A stretch of 64,000 nucleotides of DNA from CAISCU01 sp943361925. GTDB taxonomy: Bacteria > Bacteroidota > Bacteroidia > UKL13-3. Below are positions 46,236-55,749 of the stretch, in pieces. Numbering within the stretch: position 1 is the stretch's first letter; every line of letters starts with the position of its first letter. Both the position numbers and the translations under genes were made by a program. The DNA is taken from the NCBI GenBank assembly GCA_943361925.1, contig CALRIT020000007.1, positions 62,001 to 126,000 of the forward strand, in the 5' to 3' direction. The notes below the pieces were generated by a model, which saw only the letters and a program-made list of their open reading frames with translations, was not told where the DNA came from and searched no databases.

Positions 46236-46273
46236 TAAAGCCATTGCAGATTCAATTCGCAATGGCTTTTTTT
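46236..46273. terminator. Terminator of the shorter SprB-repeat gene (copy 2)
   Basis: AAAGCCATTGC ... GCAATGGCTTTTTTT, same hairpin as at 45675 and 50235. Confidence 0.88.
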
Positions 46274-46278
46274 ATTGA

Positions 46279-49200
46279 TTATAATCTCTTCTGAAGAGGC
46301 AGATTTACTTTCATACCGTTTTCTAAAATCAGTATAACAAAATAAGAGCCGTTGGCATAATGCTGAATATCAAGTTTGATTTCTGATTGTACTTTATCAA
46401 ACTCAAAATTTTCAATCATTTTACCTGATACATCAGTTACCTGAATGCTTTTAACTTGGTTTAATCCTCTTTTATTGATGATGCTGATATTTGATGAAGC
46501 AGGATTTGGAAACAATACATATTCATTATTTACAACACTGTTTTCATTAATACTATTAGCTAATACAAACAAAGGATTGCTAAGTACTCTTATACCGGAT
46601 GCACATGGTTGTGAAAATAAAGCCTCAACTAAATAAGTTCTGTTTTGAGTATTGGAGAATGTTTCTGAATAACTCAAGTTGCCTGAAGAAACCTGATGAA
46701 CAACTGAAGCATTTCCATTGCCAATTTTTCTATAAACTAAATATGAACTAGGAACCTGCGTTCCAATATAGGGTGTCCAACTAATGTTTACATTTCCTGC
46801 ACTTATGGTTGATGTTATTATAATCGGCTTGCTTTCATCACTTAAACTCGAACTCATTCCGCAACTATCAACTGATTTTAAATAATAGGTGGGAGCTATT
46901 CCATTTGTAGGGATAGGAAAATTTGTATCAACAAAAACCGGATTTCCGCCAAATGGTAACGTAGCCAAAAGGTTGGTGCCTCTATAAATCTGGTAATTTG
47001 CAATTCCTCTATTTGGCGTTTTATTCCAAACTATTTTATATCTGTTTATCGATGTATCACAGGTTATGGCACAAATATTTTCATCCTCGAATAATGGTTT
47101 ATAAGGAACAAAAATTGAGTCAAATGCCTGACAAAAAGCTGAATCCTGAACTACTACTTTTAATAAACCACTTTCTAAATTACTTGCAAACATTCCGGTT
47201 TGAGTTGGATTGCTTAGCCAGTTGATGGTATATGGCGTTTTACCACCTGTTACTGAAATAGAAGCTGTTCCGTTTTTAAGGCTTAAACAAGAACTTGGAC
47301 TAGTAGTTAAAGTTGTAGAAATTTTAGTAGGCTCCACAATCATTAAAGTATCAGAAATGGTGCAGCCAAGAGAATCTTTTGTTGTAATAAAGTATTGACC
47401 TTTTGTTAAATTTTTGAAACTTGAATCAAACGAATAACTACCAGCATTTAACTTAAAAGAATAGGGTTTAATTCCTGTATTTGCTTTGATATTAATTTCT
47501 CCATTCATCAAACCAAAACAAGAAATATCTTTTCTTTGAATACTTACTTGTAAGCCTGAAAGTGGCGGGTTTATTGTTCTTTCTAAACTGATTGAACAAT
47601 TGTTGCTGTCTTTAAGCATTAATTGGTAAGTACCCTGATTAAGATTATTGAATACATTATTTGATGTAGGAGTTCCATTATTCATTGAATATGTATAAGG
47701 TAAATTACCTCCTTCAGCATTCATTACAATGGATGATTTATCATTGGCACATTTAGATTGATTTACCTGAGTTGTAAGGGTTAATTTGATATCCGGTTCT
47801 GTGAGTATCAAACTAAAATTCCTGATACAATTATTGCTGTCTTTTACCTGAACTAATTTTGTGCCTGCTTTTAAGCCGGTAAATTGAGCTATAGGAGAAA
47901 ATTCTGTAGCAGTATCAAACTTATAGGTATAAGGACTAATACCACCCGTTGTAACTAGATTTATACTTCCTGTTGAATCGCCTTTACAAGCTAATTTATT
48001 ACTTAAATTATTGCTTAAGTTTATGATGGGTGGTTCAATAAAATTAACAGTTGAACTACTGCTACAACCCAATGAATCTATAACTGTAAAAGCAATGTTT
48101 CCGGCTCTTATATTCTTGAAGAAAGAAGAATCCTGAAAGTTTCCGTTATTCATTTTAAAACGGACAAATCCAACGGCATTGTTTGCCCCTAAATTTATGC
48201 TAGTTGTTGAATCTCCGTAACAAGCCCCCGACTTCATTTCCTTCGTGAAAATTGAAATGGCCTGAGCAGGTTCATTTAAGGTAATCTGAATACTATCTTT
48301 AAAATTATTGACATCTTTTGTATAAGCCCAATAAGTACCTGCAGCAAGATTATTGAATGTGTCTTTTAGTACATAAGCTCCATTATTAAGTTTATACTGA
48401 TATGGACCTATTCCGCCAACTGTAGCTAATTTGATAGAGCCATTTGGTATTCCTTTACAGGTAATATTTTTTTCAACTAAACTAACAATTCTAAAAATCC
48501 CACCAATTTGAAGAGAATCATTAATCCAGTTTGTTCCGCAATTTGTAATCAGTCCTACTTTTATTCTATACAAACCTATTTGAGGAAAGGTATAGCTAAT
48601 AGAATCTGAATTGATAGAATTATATGTATTTGAACCAGGGTTAGTTTCTACTTGCCAGATGGTAGCAGCTTTGTTATTGGGTATTTGATTGGTTCTGGTA
48701 TAAGAAAATTTTCTATCAAAATATCCCGTAATTTTTTTGTTGATGATAGCTGTTGGGCCATTTGTAACATAAATTGAAAAGGATAAACTCGATTTTCCTT
48801 TTAACGGACATTTTCTATCTGTGCTTATGATAGGTATAATAAAAGGGTTGTTTGAAACATCGGAAACACTTGGTGTCCAGCAAACTTTAACCGAATCATT
48901 TTTTGGCCCGTTAACAGCTCTTGTTGCCACATTATAAAGTCTTGTGACTGTTAAATTATTATTAGTATTTGGAAAGTAACTAACTGTAATATCAGTTGTA
49001 TCATCTACATCCGCATCTGTTGATACAAAGGTTTTACATAAATTAACACCCGGACAAGCGTATTCAACTACCTGGTAATTAGGGTTTATCAAGGTTCCTG
49101 AATCATTAAAAGTTCTTGCTATTGGAGGATTATTTGCTGGTTGTGCTATTGAATAAATCTGGTAATCCATTATAATGCTTCCAATAAATGTCATGACTCC

Positions 49201-50094
49201 ATTTACTCTTCTCCATTTTTTAATTTCTACAACCAAATTCGCAACCCAGGTCGTTAGTGTTCTGAATCTTAATTGTCCGGTTATTGGATTGAGTTGTAAA
49301 CCAAATGGTGGCAATAGTGGTGGTGATAGTCCGGGAACTCCCATATAAGGAAAGGGTTGATTTGGACCATAAGGAGCAAGGTAGGTTGCTATAGATGATA
49401 TACCGGTTTTAGATGGTGCTAAATGGTAACTCAAAGAATCGCCTTCTGTGTCATTTGCACTTAAATCTAAGACTTGGTCATATCCCGGTCTGACAATTAA
49501 ATCGAAGTTATTATTTAATCTTGGCGAAGAATTCGGAGCACATTTATTGATTTTAATGCTCATGTAGTAATTCAAAGTTGAAGGATTTACAAGAATGGTA
49601 TTTGCATTAGTCCTGCAACAAGCATCAAAACCAATATTCACCATGCAGCAATTAGCTGGGATTGTGGCTAAATTTACAATACCCTGAAAGGTATAAATTT
49701 CAGTTCCCGGAGAAAAAGTTCCAGGGGTTCGTGTTCCACAATTAGTGCAGATTGTTGGTGAAGACGTATTACATAATTGATGTATGACATCATATCCACT
49801 TATGTTTGGTAAAACTGTAAGGTTAACAGTTCCAAATGAAACGCCTAAATATGGAGCCTCTGCCCCTGTAATATTTAAATTTAAGGCACAAGAACTCGAT
49901 ACTGGCCCGGGTGGACAACCACAAAGAGTAGCACCACTGCAGTCGCGAAACATTTTATAAGTAATAAGATAAAAGGTCGAATTTGCTCCCATTTGTTGAT
50001 ATGTCATAAAACCTCCAACTAAATCGAGTGCTTTAGTTGAGGTATTACCAATAAAAAGTAAACAAATTAATAGGTAGAGTATTTTTCGCTTCAT
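46279..50094 (-). CDS. SprB-repeat T9SS type A surface protein (shorter paralog)
   Basis: 1271 residues from the ATG at 50094 ('KRKILYLLICLLFIGN' signal peptide); the longer open frame upstream is AT-rich non-coding. Cys-rich N-terminal module like that of 29532 ('LVGGFMTYQQMGANSTFYLI', 'MFRDCSGATLCGCPPGP', 'CGTRTPGTFSPGTEIYTFQG', 'CRTNANTIL'). A cadherin-like domain follows ('LSANDTEGDSLSYHLAPSKT'), then six SprB-type repeats (about 48480-47110), an FN3-like domain ('GIANYQIYRGTNLLATLPF'), and the T9SS type A tail ('EYVLFPNPASSNISIINKRG', 'NGSYFVILILENGMKV'). SprB repeats occur in the mobile gliding adhesin SprB, so an adhesin or motility role is plausible. Tandem with its longer paralog. 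Confidence 0.92.
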   Translation of the reverse strand: MKRKILYLLICLLFIGNTSTKALDLVGGFMTYQQMGANSTFYLITYKMFRDCSGATLCGCPPGPVSSSCALNLNITGAEAPYLGVSFGTVNLTVLPNISGYDVIHQLCNTSSPTICTNCGTRTPGTFSPGTEIYTFQGIVNLATIPANCCMVNIGFDACCRTNANTILVNPSTLNYYMSIKINKCAPNSSPRLNNNFDLIVRPGYDQVLDLSANDTEGDSLSYHLAPSKTGISSIATYLAPYGPNQPFPYMGVPGLSPPLLPPFGLQLNPITGQLRFRTLTTWVANLVVEIKKWRRVNGVMTFIGSIIMDYQIYSIAQPANNPPIARTFNDSGTLINPNYQVVEYACPGVNLCKTFVSTDADVDDTTDITVSYFPNTNNNLTVTRLYNVATRAVNGPKNDSVKVCWTPSVSDVSNNPFIIPIISTDRKCPLKGKSSLSFSIYVTNGPTAIINKKITGYFDRKFSYTRTNQIPNNKAATIWQVETNPGSNTYNSINSDSISYTFPQIGLYRIKVGLITNCGTNWINDSLQIGGIFRIVSLVEKNITCKGIPNGSIKLATVGGIGPYQYKLNNGAYVLKDTFNNLAAGTYWAYTKDVNNFKDSIQITLNEPAQAISIFTKEMKSGACYGDSTTSINLGANNAVGFVRFKMNNGNFQDSSFFKNIRAGNIAFTVIDSLGCSSSSTVNFIEPPIINLSNNLSNKLACKGDSTGSINLVTTGGISPYTYKFDTATEFSPIAQFTGLKAGTKLVQVKDSNNCIRNFSLILTEPDIKLTLTTQVNQSKCANDKSSIVMNAEGGNLPYTYSMNNGTPTSNNVFNNLNQGTYQLMLKDSNNCSISLERTINPPLSGLQVSIQRKDISCFGLMNGEINIKANTGIKPYSFKLNAGSYSFDSSFKNLTKGQYFITTKDSLGCTISDTLMIVEPTKISTTLTTSPSSCLSLKNGTASISVTGGKTPYTINWLSNPTQTGMFASNLESGLLKVVVQDSAFCQAFDSIFVPYKPLFEDENICAITCDTSINRYKIVWNKTPNRGIANYQIYRGTNLLATLPFGGNPVFVDTNFPIPTNGIAPTYYLKSVDSCGMSSSLSDESKPIIITSTISAGNVNISWTPYIGTQVPSSYLVYRKIGNGNASVVHQVSSGNLSYSETFSNTQNRTYLVEALFSQPCASGIRVLSNPLFVLANSINENSVVNNEYVLFPNPASSNISIINKRGLNQVKSIQVTDVSGKMIENFEFDKVQSEIKLDIQHYANGSYFVILILENGMKVNLPLQKRL

Positions 50095-50108
50095 AAAAGA
50101 TATTTTAA

Positions 50109-50167
50109 GCAATTTAATTTTTTTTAAAGCTTTAATATTTGATGAAAGAAGAATTAGTAAAAGTTTA
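50109..50167 (-). promoter_or_regulatory. Conserved upstream region of the shorter SprB paralog
   Basis: Contains the -7-like TAAATTGC (50109-50116, 14 nt before the ATG) and a 19-mer, TAAACTTTTACTAATTCTT on the minus strand (50149-50167). The 19-mer recurs exactly upstream of the longer paralog (55552-55570) at nearly the same distance from the ATG. Confidence 0.6.
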
Positions 50168-50234
50168 ATAATTAGAAATTTGTTGTATGAATTATGGATT
50201 AATCTTGAAATATAAGACTTCAATTCTTAACCAT

Positions 50235-50276
50235 AAAAAAAGCCATTGCAGATTCAATTTGCAATGGCTTTTTTTA
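50235..50276. terminator. Terminator of the longer SprB-repeat gene (copy 3)
   Basis: AAAAAAAGCCATTGC ... GCAATGGCTTTTTTT, same hairpin as at 45675 and 46236; it lies between the two tandem paralogs. Confidence 0.9.
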
Positions 50277-50280
50277 TTAA

Positions 50281-53200
50281 TTATAATCTCTTTTGAAGAG
50301 GCAGATTTACTTTCATACCATTTTCTAAAATCAGTATCACAAAATAAGAGCCATTGGCATAATGCTGAATATCGAGTTTGATTTCAGATTGTACTTTATC
50401 ATACTCAAAGTTTTCAATGATTTTACCTGAAACATCAGTTACCTGAATGCTTTTAATTTGATTGATTCCTCTTTTATTGATGATGCTGATATTTGATGAA
50501 GCGGGATTTGGAAATAATACATATTCATTATTCAATTGACTGCTTTCATTTAAACTGCTTGGAAATACATGTAAAGGATTACTTAGCACCCTGATTCCAC
50601 CAGAGCAAGGCAACGAGAATATGGCTTCAACGATATAAGACCTGTTTTGAGCACCACTAAAAGTATCAGTATAATTTAAGCTAGCTGCAGAAGTTTGATA
50701 AACAACCATGGCACTTCCAGTTCCTATTTTTCGATAAACCTGATAAGAACTTGGAACGCTGCTTCCTGTATATGGTGTCCAACTTAAATTGATGTTTCCT
50801 CCACCAACATTTGCGCTCATGAGTATTGGTTTGGTTTCATCACTTAATCCAGAGCTATTACCACAACTATCAACTGATTTTAAATAGTAAGAGGGAGCAA
50901 TTCCGTTTGTTGGCAATGGATAATTTGCATCCAAAAATACCGGAATATCATTAAATGGTACAGTAGCAATCAAAGCGCTTCCTCTGTAAATCTGATAACT
51001 TGCTATTCCTTTATTCAGTGTTTTATTCCAGCTTAATCTGTATTTGAAACTTGCAGTATCACAGGTAACTGCACAGATGTTTTCATCTTGATAAACAGGT
51101 TTAAATGGAATCACTACCGAATCGTATGTGGTACATAAAACTGAATCCTGAATCAATACCCTCAATAAGCCACTTTCCAGATTGTTTGCAGTGTTTCCGG
51201 TTTGTGTTGGACTACTTAACCAAGTGATGTTAAACGGAGATTTTCCTCCACTGATAAAAATAGATGCAGTTCCGTTTTTGGCACCCAGACAATTGTTACC
51301 TGTTGCAGTAATTGTACTTATAATTTTTGCTTCCTGATTTAATGTTTTACTTTCTTCATTTATACATCCCACTCCATCACGTGTTGTGATTGTATACGTT
51401 CCGGGTGCAAGATTTTTGAAGGTAGAATCCTGTGAGTAGATTCCATTATTGATTCTAAAAACATAAGGTTTTGGCGCACCACTTGCACTCACTGTAAATT
51501 CACCATTTTTTTTGCCAAAACAATTGATATTTTTACTATTAATTGTTGTTCTTAAATTCGATAAAGGAGCATTGATGGTTCTTTCCAGATTGATGCTGCA
51601 TCTATTGCTATCTGTCACCACAAATGAATAGATACCCTGATCTAAGTTGTTGAATTGAGGATTTGATGTAGGAGTTGCACTATTCACTCTGTAAGAATAT
51701 GGAAGATTTCCACCTGATGTATTCAATGTAATTGATGATTTTTGGTAATCACAAATTGTTTGATTTACACTGGCAGTTGTCGATAGTTTTACCAGTGGTT
51801 CACTAATGGTATAATTAATTGTATTCGTGCAATTTTCAAGATCCTTCACACTAATGATTTGAACACCTGCTTTTAAATTATTGAATATTTGATTTGTTTG
51901 ATAAGGTGAATTGTTGAAGCTAAACAAATATCCACCTGCACCATTTGATGCAGAAACCTGAATACTTGCACTTGAATCTCCTTTACAAGCAATTCTTGTG
52001 CTTCCACTTACTGTAATTTGTATGGCTTGATTTTGATTGATTTGAATAGAATCAAAATACAAACATCCAACAGAATCTTTCATTGTTACCCTGTATCTTC
52101 CTGCATTCAGATTTTTTAGTACACTATCAGTTTGATAAACACCTGTGTTGATGCGATAAGTATATGGTGCTTTTCCTCCAGTACCCGAAACTTTTATTTC
52201 TCCATTGTTTGATCCGAAACAATAAACATCTGTTTTACTTAGAGTGAAGCTTAGTGCAGAAGGCAAAGGAAGTACTGTTTTATTAGCCATTATTACCTGG
52301 CAATTGTTATCATCTTTTACATAAAACGAATAAGTACCCGGATTGAGATTACTAATGGTTGAACTGTTGGAAGATGCTCCATTTACAATTCCATAAAGGT
52401 AGGGTGGAACTCCTCCAATGGAATTAAAAACAGCCTGACCTTTTGGTAAATTACAATTAGGTTGGTTGATGTTAACTGTTGAACTTAATGCCACATTTGG
52501 CTCACTGATAGTATAACCGATAGATTTAACACAATCATTTGAATCCTTCACCTGAATGATATGATTACCCCCTTTTAATCCTGTAAAGTTTGGACTGCTT
52601 TGGTAAGCACCACTATCAATTCGATACGCATAAGGTTGCGTTCCTCCTCCAGCCAATAGAAATATCGAGGCATTTGAATCTCCTTTACAAGTAATACTGT
52701 TAAGTGTACTTACACTTAAGCTCATACCTGGATTTTGTGTGATTCGTGTTGTATCAGAAGCTATACAAGCATTTGAATCCATTACATATAATTGGTGTAA
52801 GCCGGCAAATACATTTCTGAAAACAGAATCACTTGAATAACTAAGACTATCAATTTTAAACAAGTAAGGTCTTTTTCCTCCATTTGCTGATAAGCTTATC
52901 TCACCAGTTGCAGAGCCAAAACAAAATGCATTCTTTTTAGTATAACTTATTGATACGCCTGTTGCTGGAGCTGCATTGATGAGGATATTTGGGAAATTTA
53001 TCTGGCAATTATTTGAGTCTTTGATGTAAAAAGTATAAGTACCCGGATTAATGTTTCCTATAGTAGAACTAGAGCCTGATGTGGTATTAAAAACGCCATA
53101 GGTATAAGGTGTATTTCCACCAATTGCATTAATTTGAACAATACCTTTTGTGTTGGCACAAATGGGTTGTGTGGTACTGATACTCGCAGTTAATTTGATA

Positions 53201-55494
53201 CTTGGTTCTGTATGTGTGATACTAAAGTTTCGGATGCATGAATTATTATCTTTTACCTGATATAATCTAGTTCCGGGAAGTAAACCACTGAAAGAATTAT
53301 TGCTACTGAAAACACTTGCTGTATCAAATTTATAGGTATAAGGACTAATACCACCGCTTGCCAAAAAGAGGATACTTCCACTTGTATCTCCTTTACATGC
53401 AATTCTATTTCCCAAACTATTTGTTACTGTAATAGGTAATGGTTCACTAAATTGAATAGAACTTGAATTGGTGCAGCCCAGTGAGTCCATAACTGTAAAA
53501 GTATAGGTCCCTGATTTGAAATTTGTAAATCTTGCGGAATCCTGAAAATTTCCATTACCCATTTTGAAACGTCTGAATCCTGTTGCAAAATTGGCACCCA
53601 GAATGATACTTGCATTTGAATCACCCGAACAGGTAACTATTTTCTTTTCTATTGTGGTAAGTGTAATTGCATTTGCAGGTTGAAATAAGGTAATAAGAAC
53701 ACTATCTCTCAGATTATTGACATCTCTTGCATAAGCCCAATAATTGCCGGCTGGCAGATTCGAAAACGAATCGATTGAACTATAAGCTCCATTGTTTAAT
53801 TTATACTGGTAAGGCGCTGTTCCTCCAAGTCCCGCAACTTTTATAAAGCCGGTTGAAATCCCTCTGCAACTAATTCCTTTTTCACTTATAGGCATAATGT
53901 TGAATCCTCCAATAGGCAAGGAATCAAGAATCCAGTTAGTAGTACAATTTGAATTTAAACCCAATCTGATTCTATAAAATCCAATTTGAGGGAAATTATA
54001 ATCTAATGAATCTGCTGTGATACTTGTGTAGGTATTTGAACCTGGAATTGTTTCAATTTGCCAAACAGTTGCATTGTTAGGTATCGAATTGGTTTTTGAA
54101 TAAGTAAACTTTCTGCTCAACAAGCCTGTTACTTTTTTATTGATTTTGGCATTAGGGATATTACCAACATAGATTGAATATGACAAAGTTGATTTTCCTT
54201 TGATAGAACATTTTCTATCTGTAGCAGTAAGAGTAAAAATATAAGGATTGTTAGAGGAATGTGTAGGACTTGGTGTCCAGCATATTCTAACCGAGTCAAA
54301 TTGAGGTCCATTAACAGACCTTGTTGTGCTATCATACAAACGGGTAAAACTAAAATTGCTTAATGAGTAGGCATTACTTGAAATTGTTAAATCAGTCGTA
54401 TCAGAGGCGTCAAAATCTGTGGCAACAAATGTTCTGCAAATATTTGCTCCTGGACAGGTATTCTCTGTAATTTGATAATTGGGGTCATAAATCGCACCTG
54501 ATGAGTTAAAAGTTTTTACTCTGGGTGAACTATTAGCACTAGCTATTACACTATAAAACTGATGGTCGCGGATAACACTTCCGAGATAAGTCATCACTCC
54601 ATTTATTCTTCTCCATTCTTTCACTTCAATTGCTAGATTGGATACCCAGGTATTAACAGGTCTAAACTGTAACTGACCAGTAACAGGGTTCAGATGAATT
54701 CCTAAAGGTGGAAGCACGTTAGGCGGTGTTAAAGGTTGTCCTAAATAAGGAAATGGTAAGAATTGACCAAAAGGAGCCATGTATGTAGCTGTAGTTAAAG
54801 GGCCTGTTTTGGCAGGTGAAAAATTATAACTAAGTGAATCTCCGTCAGCATCAGTGGCACTTAAATCAATAATCTGATCAATTCCTTGTCTGACAACAAA
54901 TTCAGGTTCACTATTGAATATTGGTGAAGTATTTGGACCAGTTATACACCTATTGATACTAACGCCAACATAATAATTTGTACCTGTAGGATTAGCCAGG
55001 ATAGTATTTGCATTGTTTCTGCAACAATCGGAAAAGCCAATATTCACCAAACAACAACTTGAAGGAAATACAGATAAATTAACAATCCCCTGAAAGGTAT
55101 AAACTTCAACTCCTGGTGTAAAACTTCCGGGTGTGCGAGTTCCACAATTTGAGCAAATTGTTTTTGATGTGTTACATAATTGTATAATATCATATCCACT
55201 ACCGGCAGTCAAAATAGGAAGTGTAGCACTCCCATAAGAAAGTCCAGCGCATGGTGTTTGGGCTCCAGTTAAAGATAAGCTTATTGAACATGAACTGGAA
55301 AGTGGTCCTGGTCCACAATTACAAAATGATATTCCGCTGCAATCACGATACATTTTATAGGTAATCAGGTATTGGTTTGGACTATTTGGTACAGCCTGAT
55401 AAGTCATCTGCCCACCTATTAAGTGCATGGCAAAACTATTTGACTGTATAAAAAAAATAAATGCAAAAATCAGGTAGTATATAATTCGTTTCAT
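50281..55494 (-). CDS. SprB-repeat T9SS type A surface protein (longer paralog)
   Basis: 1737 residues with signal peptide ('RIIYYLIFAFIFFIQSNSFA'). The N-terminal module is the same Cys-rich type ('MHLIGGQMTYQAVPNS', 'MYRDCSGISFCNCGPGP', 'CGTRTPGSFTPGVEVYTFQG', 'CCRNNANTIL'). A cadherin-like domain ('SATDADGDSLSYNFSPAKT') is followed by twelve SprB-type repeats (about 53880-51100), an FN3-like domain, and a T9SS type A tail nearly identical to that of 46279. Repeats 3-5, 6-8 and 9-11 form three copies of a triad (CKGD-type, N/QPxC-type, CFG-type; about 700 nt each) of which the shorter paralog has one. Likely a gliding or adhesion surface protein. Confidence 0.93.
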   Translation of the reverse strand: MKRIIYYLIFAFIFFIQSNSFAMHLIGGQMTYQAVPNSPNQYLITYKMYRDCSGISFCNCGPGPLSSSCSISLSLTGAQTPCAGLSYGSATLPILTAGSGYDIIQLCNTSKTICSNCGTRTPGSFTPGVEVYTFQGIVNLSVFPSSCCLVNIGFSDCCRNNANTILANPTGTNYYVGVSINRCITGPNTSPIFNSEPEFVVRQGIDQIIDLSATDADGDSLSYNFSPAKTGPLTTATYMAPFGQFLPFPYLGQPLTPPNVLPPLGIHLNPVTGQLQFRPVNTWVSNLAIEVKEWRRINGVMTYLGSVIRDHQFYSVIASANSSPRVKTFNSSGAIYDPNYQITENTCPGANICRTFVATDFDASDTTDLTISSNAYSLSNFSFTRLYDSTTRSVNGPQFDSVRICWTPSPTHSSNNPYIFTLTATDRKCSIKGKSTLSYSIYVGNIPNAKINKKVTGLLSRKFTYSKTNSIPNNATVWQIETIPGSNTYTSITADSLDYNFPQIGFYRIRLGLNSNCTTNWILDSLPIGGFNIMPISEKGISCRGISTGFIKVAGLGGTAPYQYKLNNGAYSSIDSFSNLPAGNYWAYARDVNNLRDSVLITLFQPANAITLTTIEKKIVTCSGDSNASIILGANFATGFRRFKMGNGNFQDSARFTNFKSGTYTFTVMDSLGCTNSSSIQFSEPLPITVTNSLGNRIACKGDTSGSILFLASGGISPYTYKFDTASVFSSNNSFSGLLPGTRLYQVKDNNSCIRNFSITHTEPSIKLTASISTTQPICANTKGIVQINAIGGNTPYTYGVFNTTSGSSSTIGNINPGTYTFYIKDSNNCQINFPNILINAAPATGVSISYTKKNAFCFGSATGEISLSANGGKRPYLFKIDSLSYSSDSVFRNVFAGLHQLYVMDSNACIASDTTRITQNPGMSLSVSTLNSITCKGDSNASIFLLAGGGTQPYAYRIDSGAYQSSPNFTGLKGGNHIIQVKDSNDCVKSIGYTISEPNVALSSTVNINQPNCNLPKGQAVFNSIGGVPPYLYGIVNGASSNSSTISNLNPGTYSFYVKDDNNCQVIMANKTVLPLPSALSFTLSKTDVYCFGSNNGEIKVSGTGGKAPYTYRINTGVYQTDSVLKNLNAGRYRVTMKDSVGCLYFDSIQINQNQAIQITVSGSTRIACKGDSSASIQVSASNGAGGYLFSFNNSPYQTNQIFNNLKAGVQIISVKDLENCTNTINYTISEPLVKLSTTASVNQTICDYQKSSITLNTSGGNLPYSYRVNSATPTSNPQFNNLDQGIYSFVVTDSNRCSINLERTINAPLSNLRTTINSKNINCFGKKNGEFTVSASGAPKPYVFRINNGIYSQDSTFKNLAPGTYTITTRDGVGCINEESKTLNQEAKIISTITATGNNCLGAKNGTASIFISGGKSPFNITWLSSPTQTGNTANNLESGLLRVLIQDSVLCTTYDSVVIPFKPVYQDENICAVTCDTASFKYRLSWNKTLNKGIASYQIYRGSALIATVPFNDIPVFLDANYPLPTNGIAPSYYLKSVDSCGNSSGLSDETKPILMSANVGGGNINLSWTPYTGSSVPSSYQVYRKIGTGSAMVVYQTSAASLNYTDTFSGAQNRSYIVEAIFSLPCSGGIRVLSNPLHVFPSSLNESSQLNNEYVLFPNPASSNISIINKRGINQIKSIQVTDVSGKIIENFEYDKVQSEIKLDIQHYANGSYFVILILENGMKVNLPLQKRL

Positions 55495-55510
55495 AATTGT
55501 ATTTTTTTAT

Positions 55511-55570
55511 GCAAGTTAATTTTTTTTTTAACCCATGGATATGGACTGATTAAGAATTAGTAAAAGTTTA
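55511..55570 (-). promoter_or_regulatory. Conserved upstream region of the longer SprB paralog
   Basis: Contains the -7-like TAACTTGC (55511-55518, 16 nt before the ATG) and the exact 19-mer (55552-55570) shared with the shorter paralog. The remaining ~180 nt to the divergent gene at 55750 hold nothing recognisable. Confidence 0.6.
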
Positions 55571-55749
55571 GTAAGTAATTATGTAATTTTTAGGAGTTTG
55601 ATTTCCACCTTTTCATTCGTTTTTATTTTAAGCAAAATCACTTCACCTTAAATTTTATTAAGCTTGCTACTTTTATGTGTTCTCTAAGAAATTTTCTTTT
55701 TTAAAAGGGCTATTATGCGGCATCTATTTATCAGTGAAAACGCGCATAT

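Noticed and set aside
50095..50223. 43-residue N-terminal extension of the shorter SprB paralog
   Set aside because: Very Ile/Lys/Leu-rich and poor signal-peptide logic. It contains the conserved 19-mer and -7-like box shared with the longer paralog, so it is promoter DNA.
46236..50276. Triplicated hairpin as an insertion-sequence end
   Set aside because: Each copy is simply the transcription terminator at the 3' end of a homologous gene tail. No transposase or target duplication is visible.
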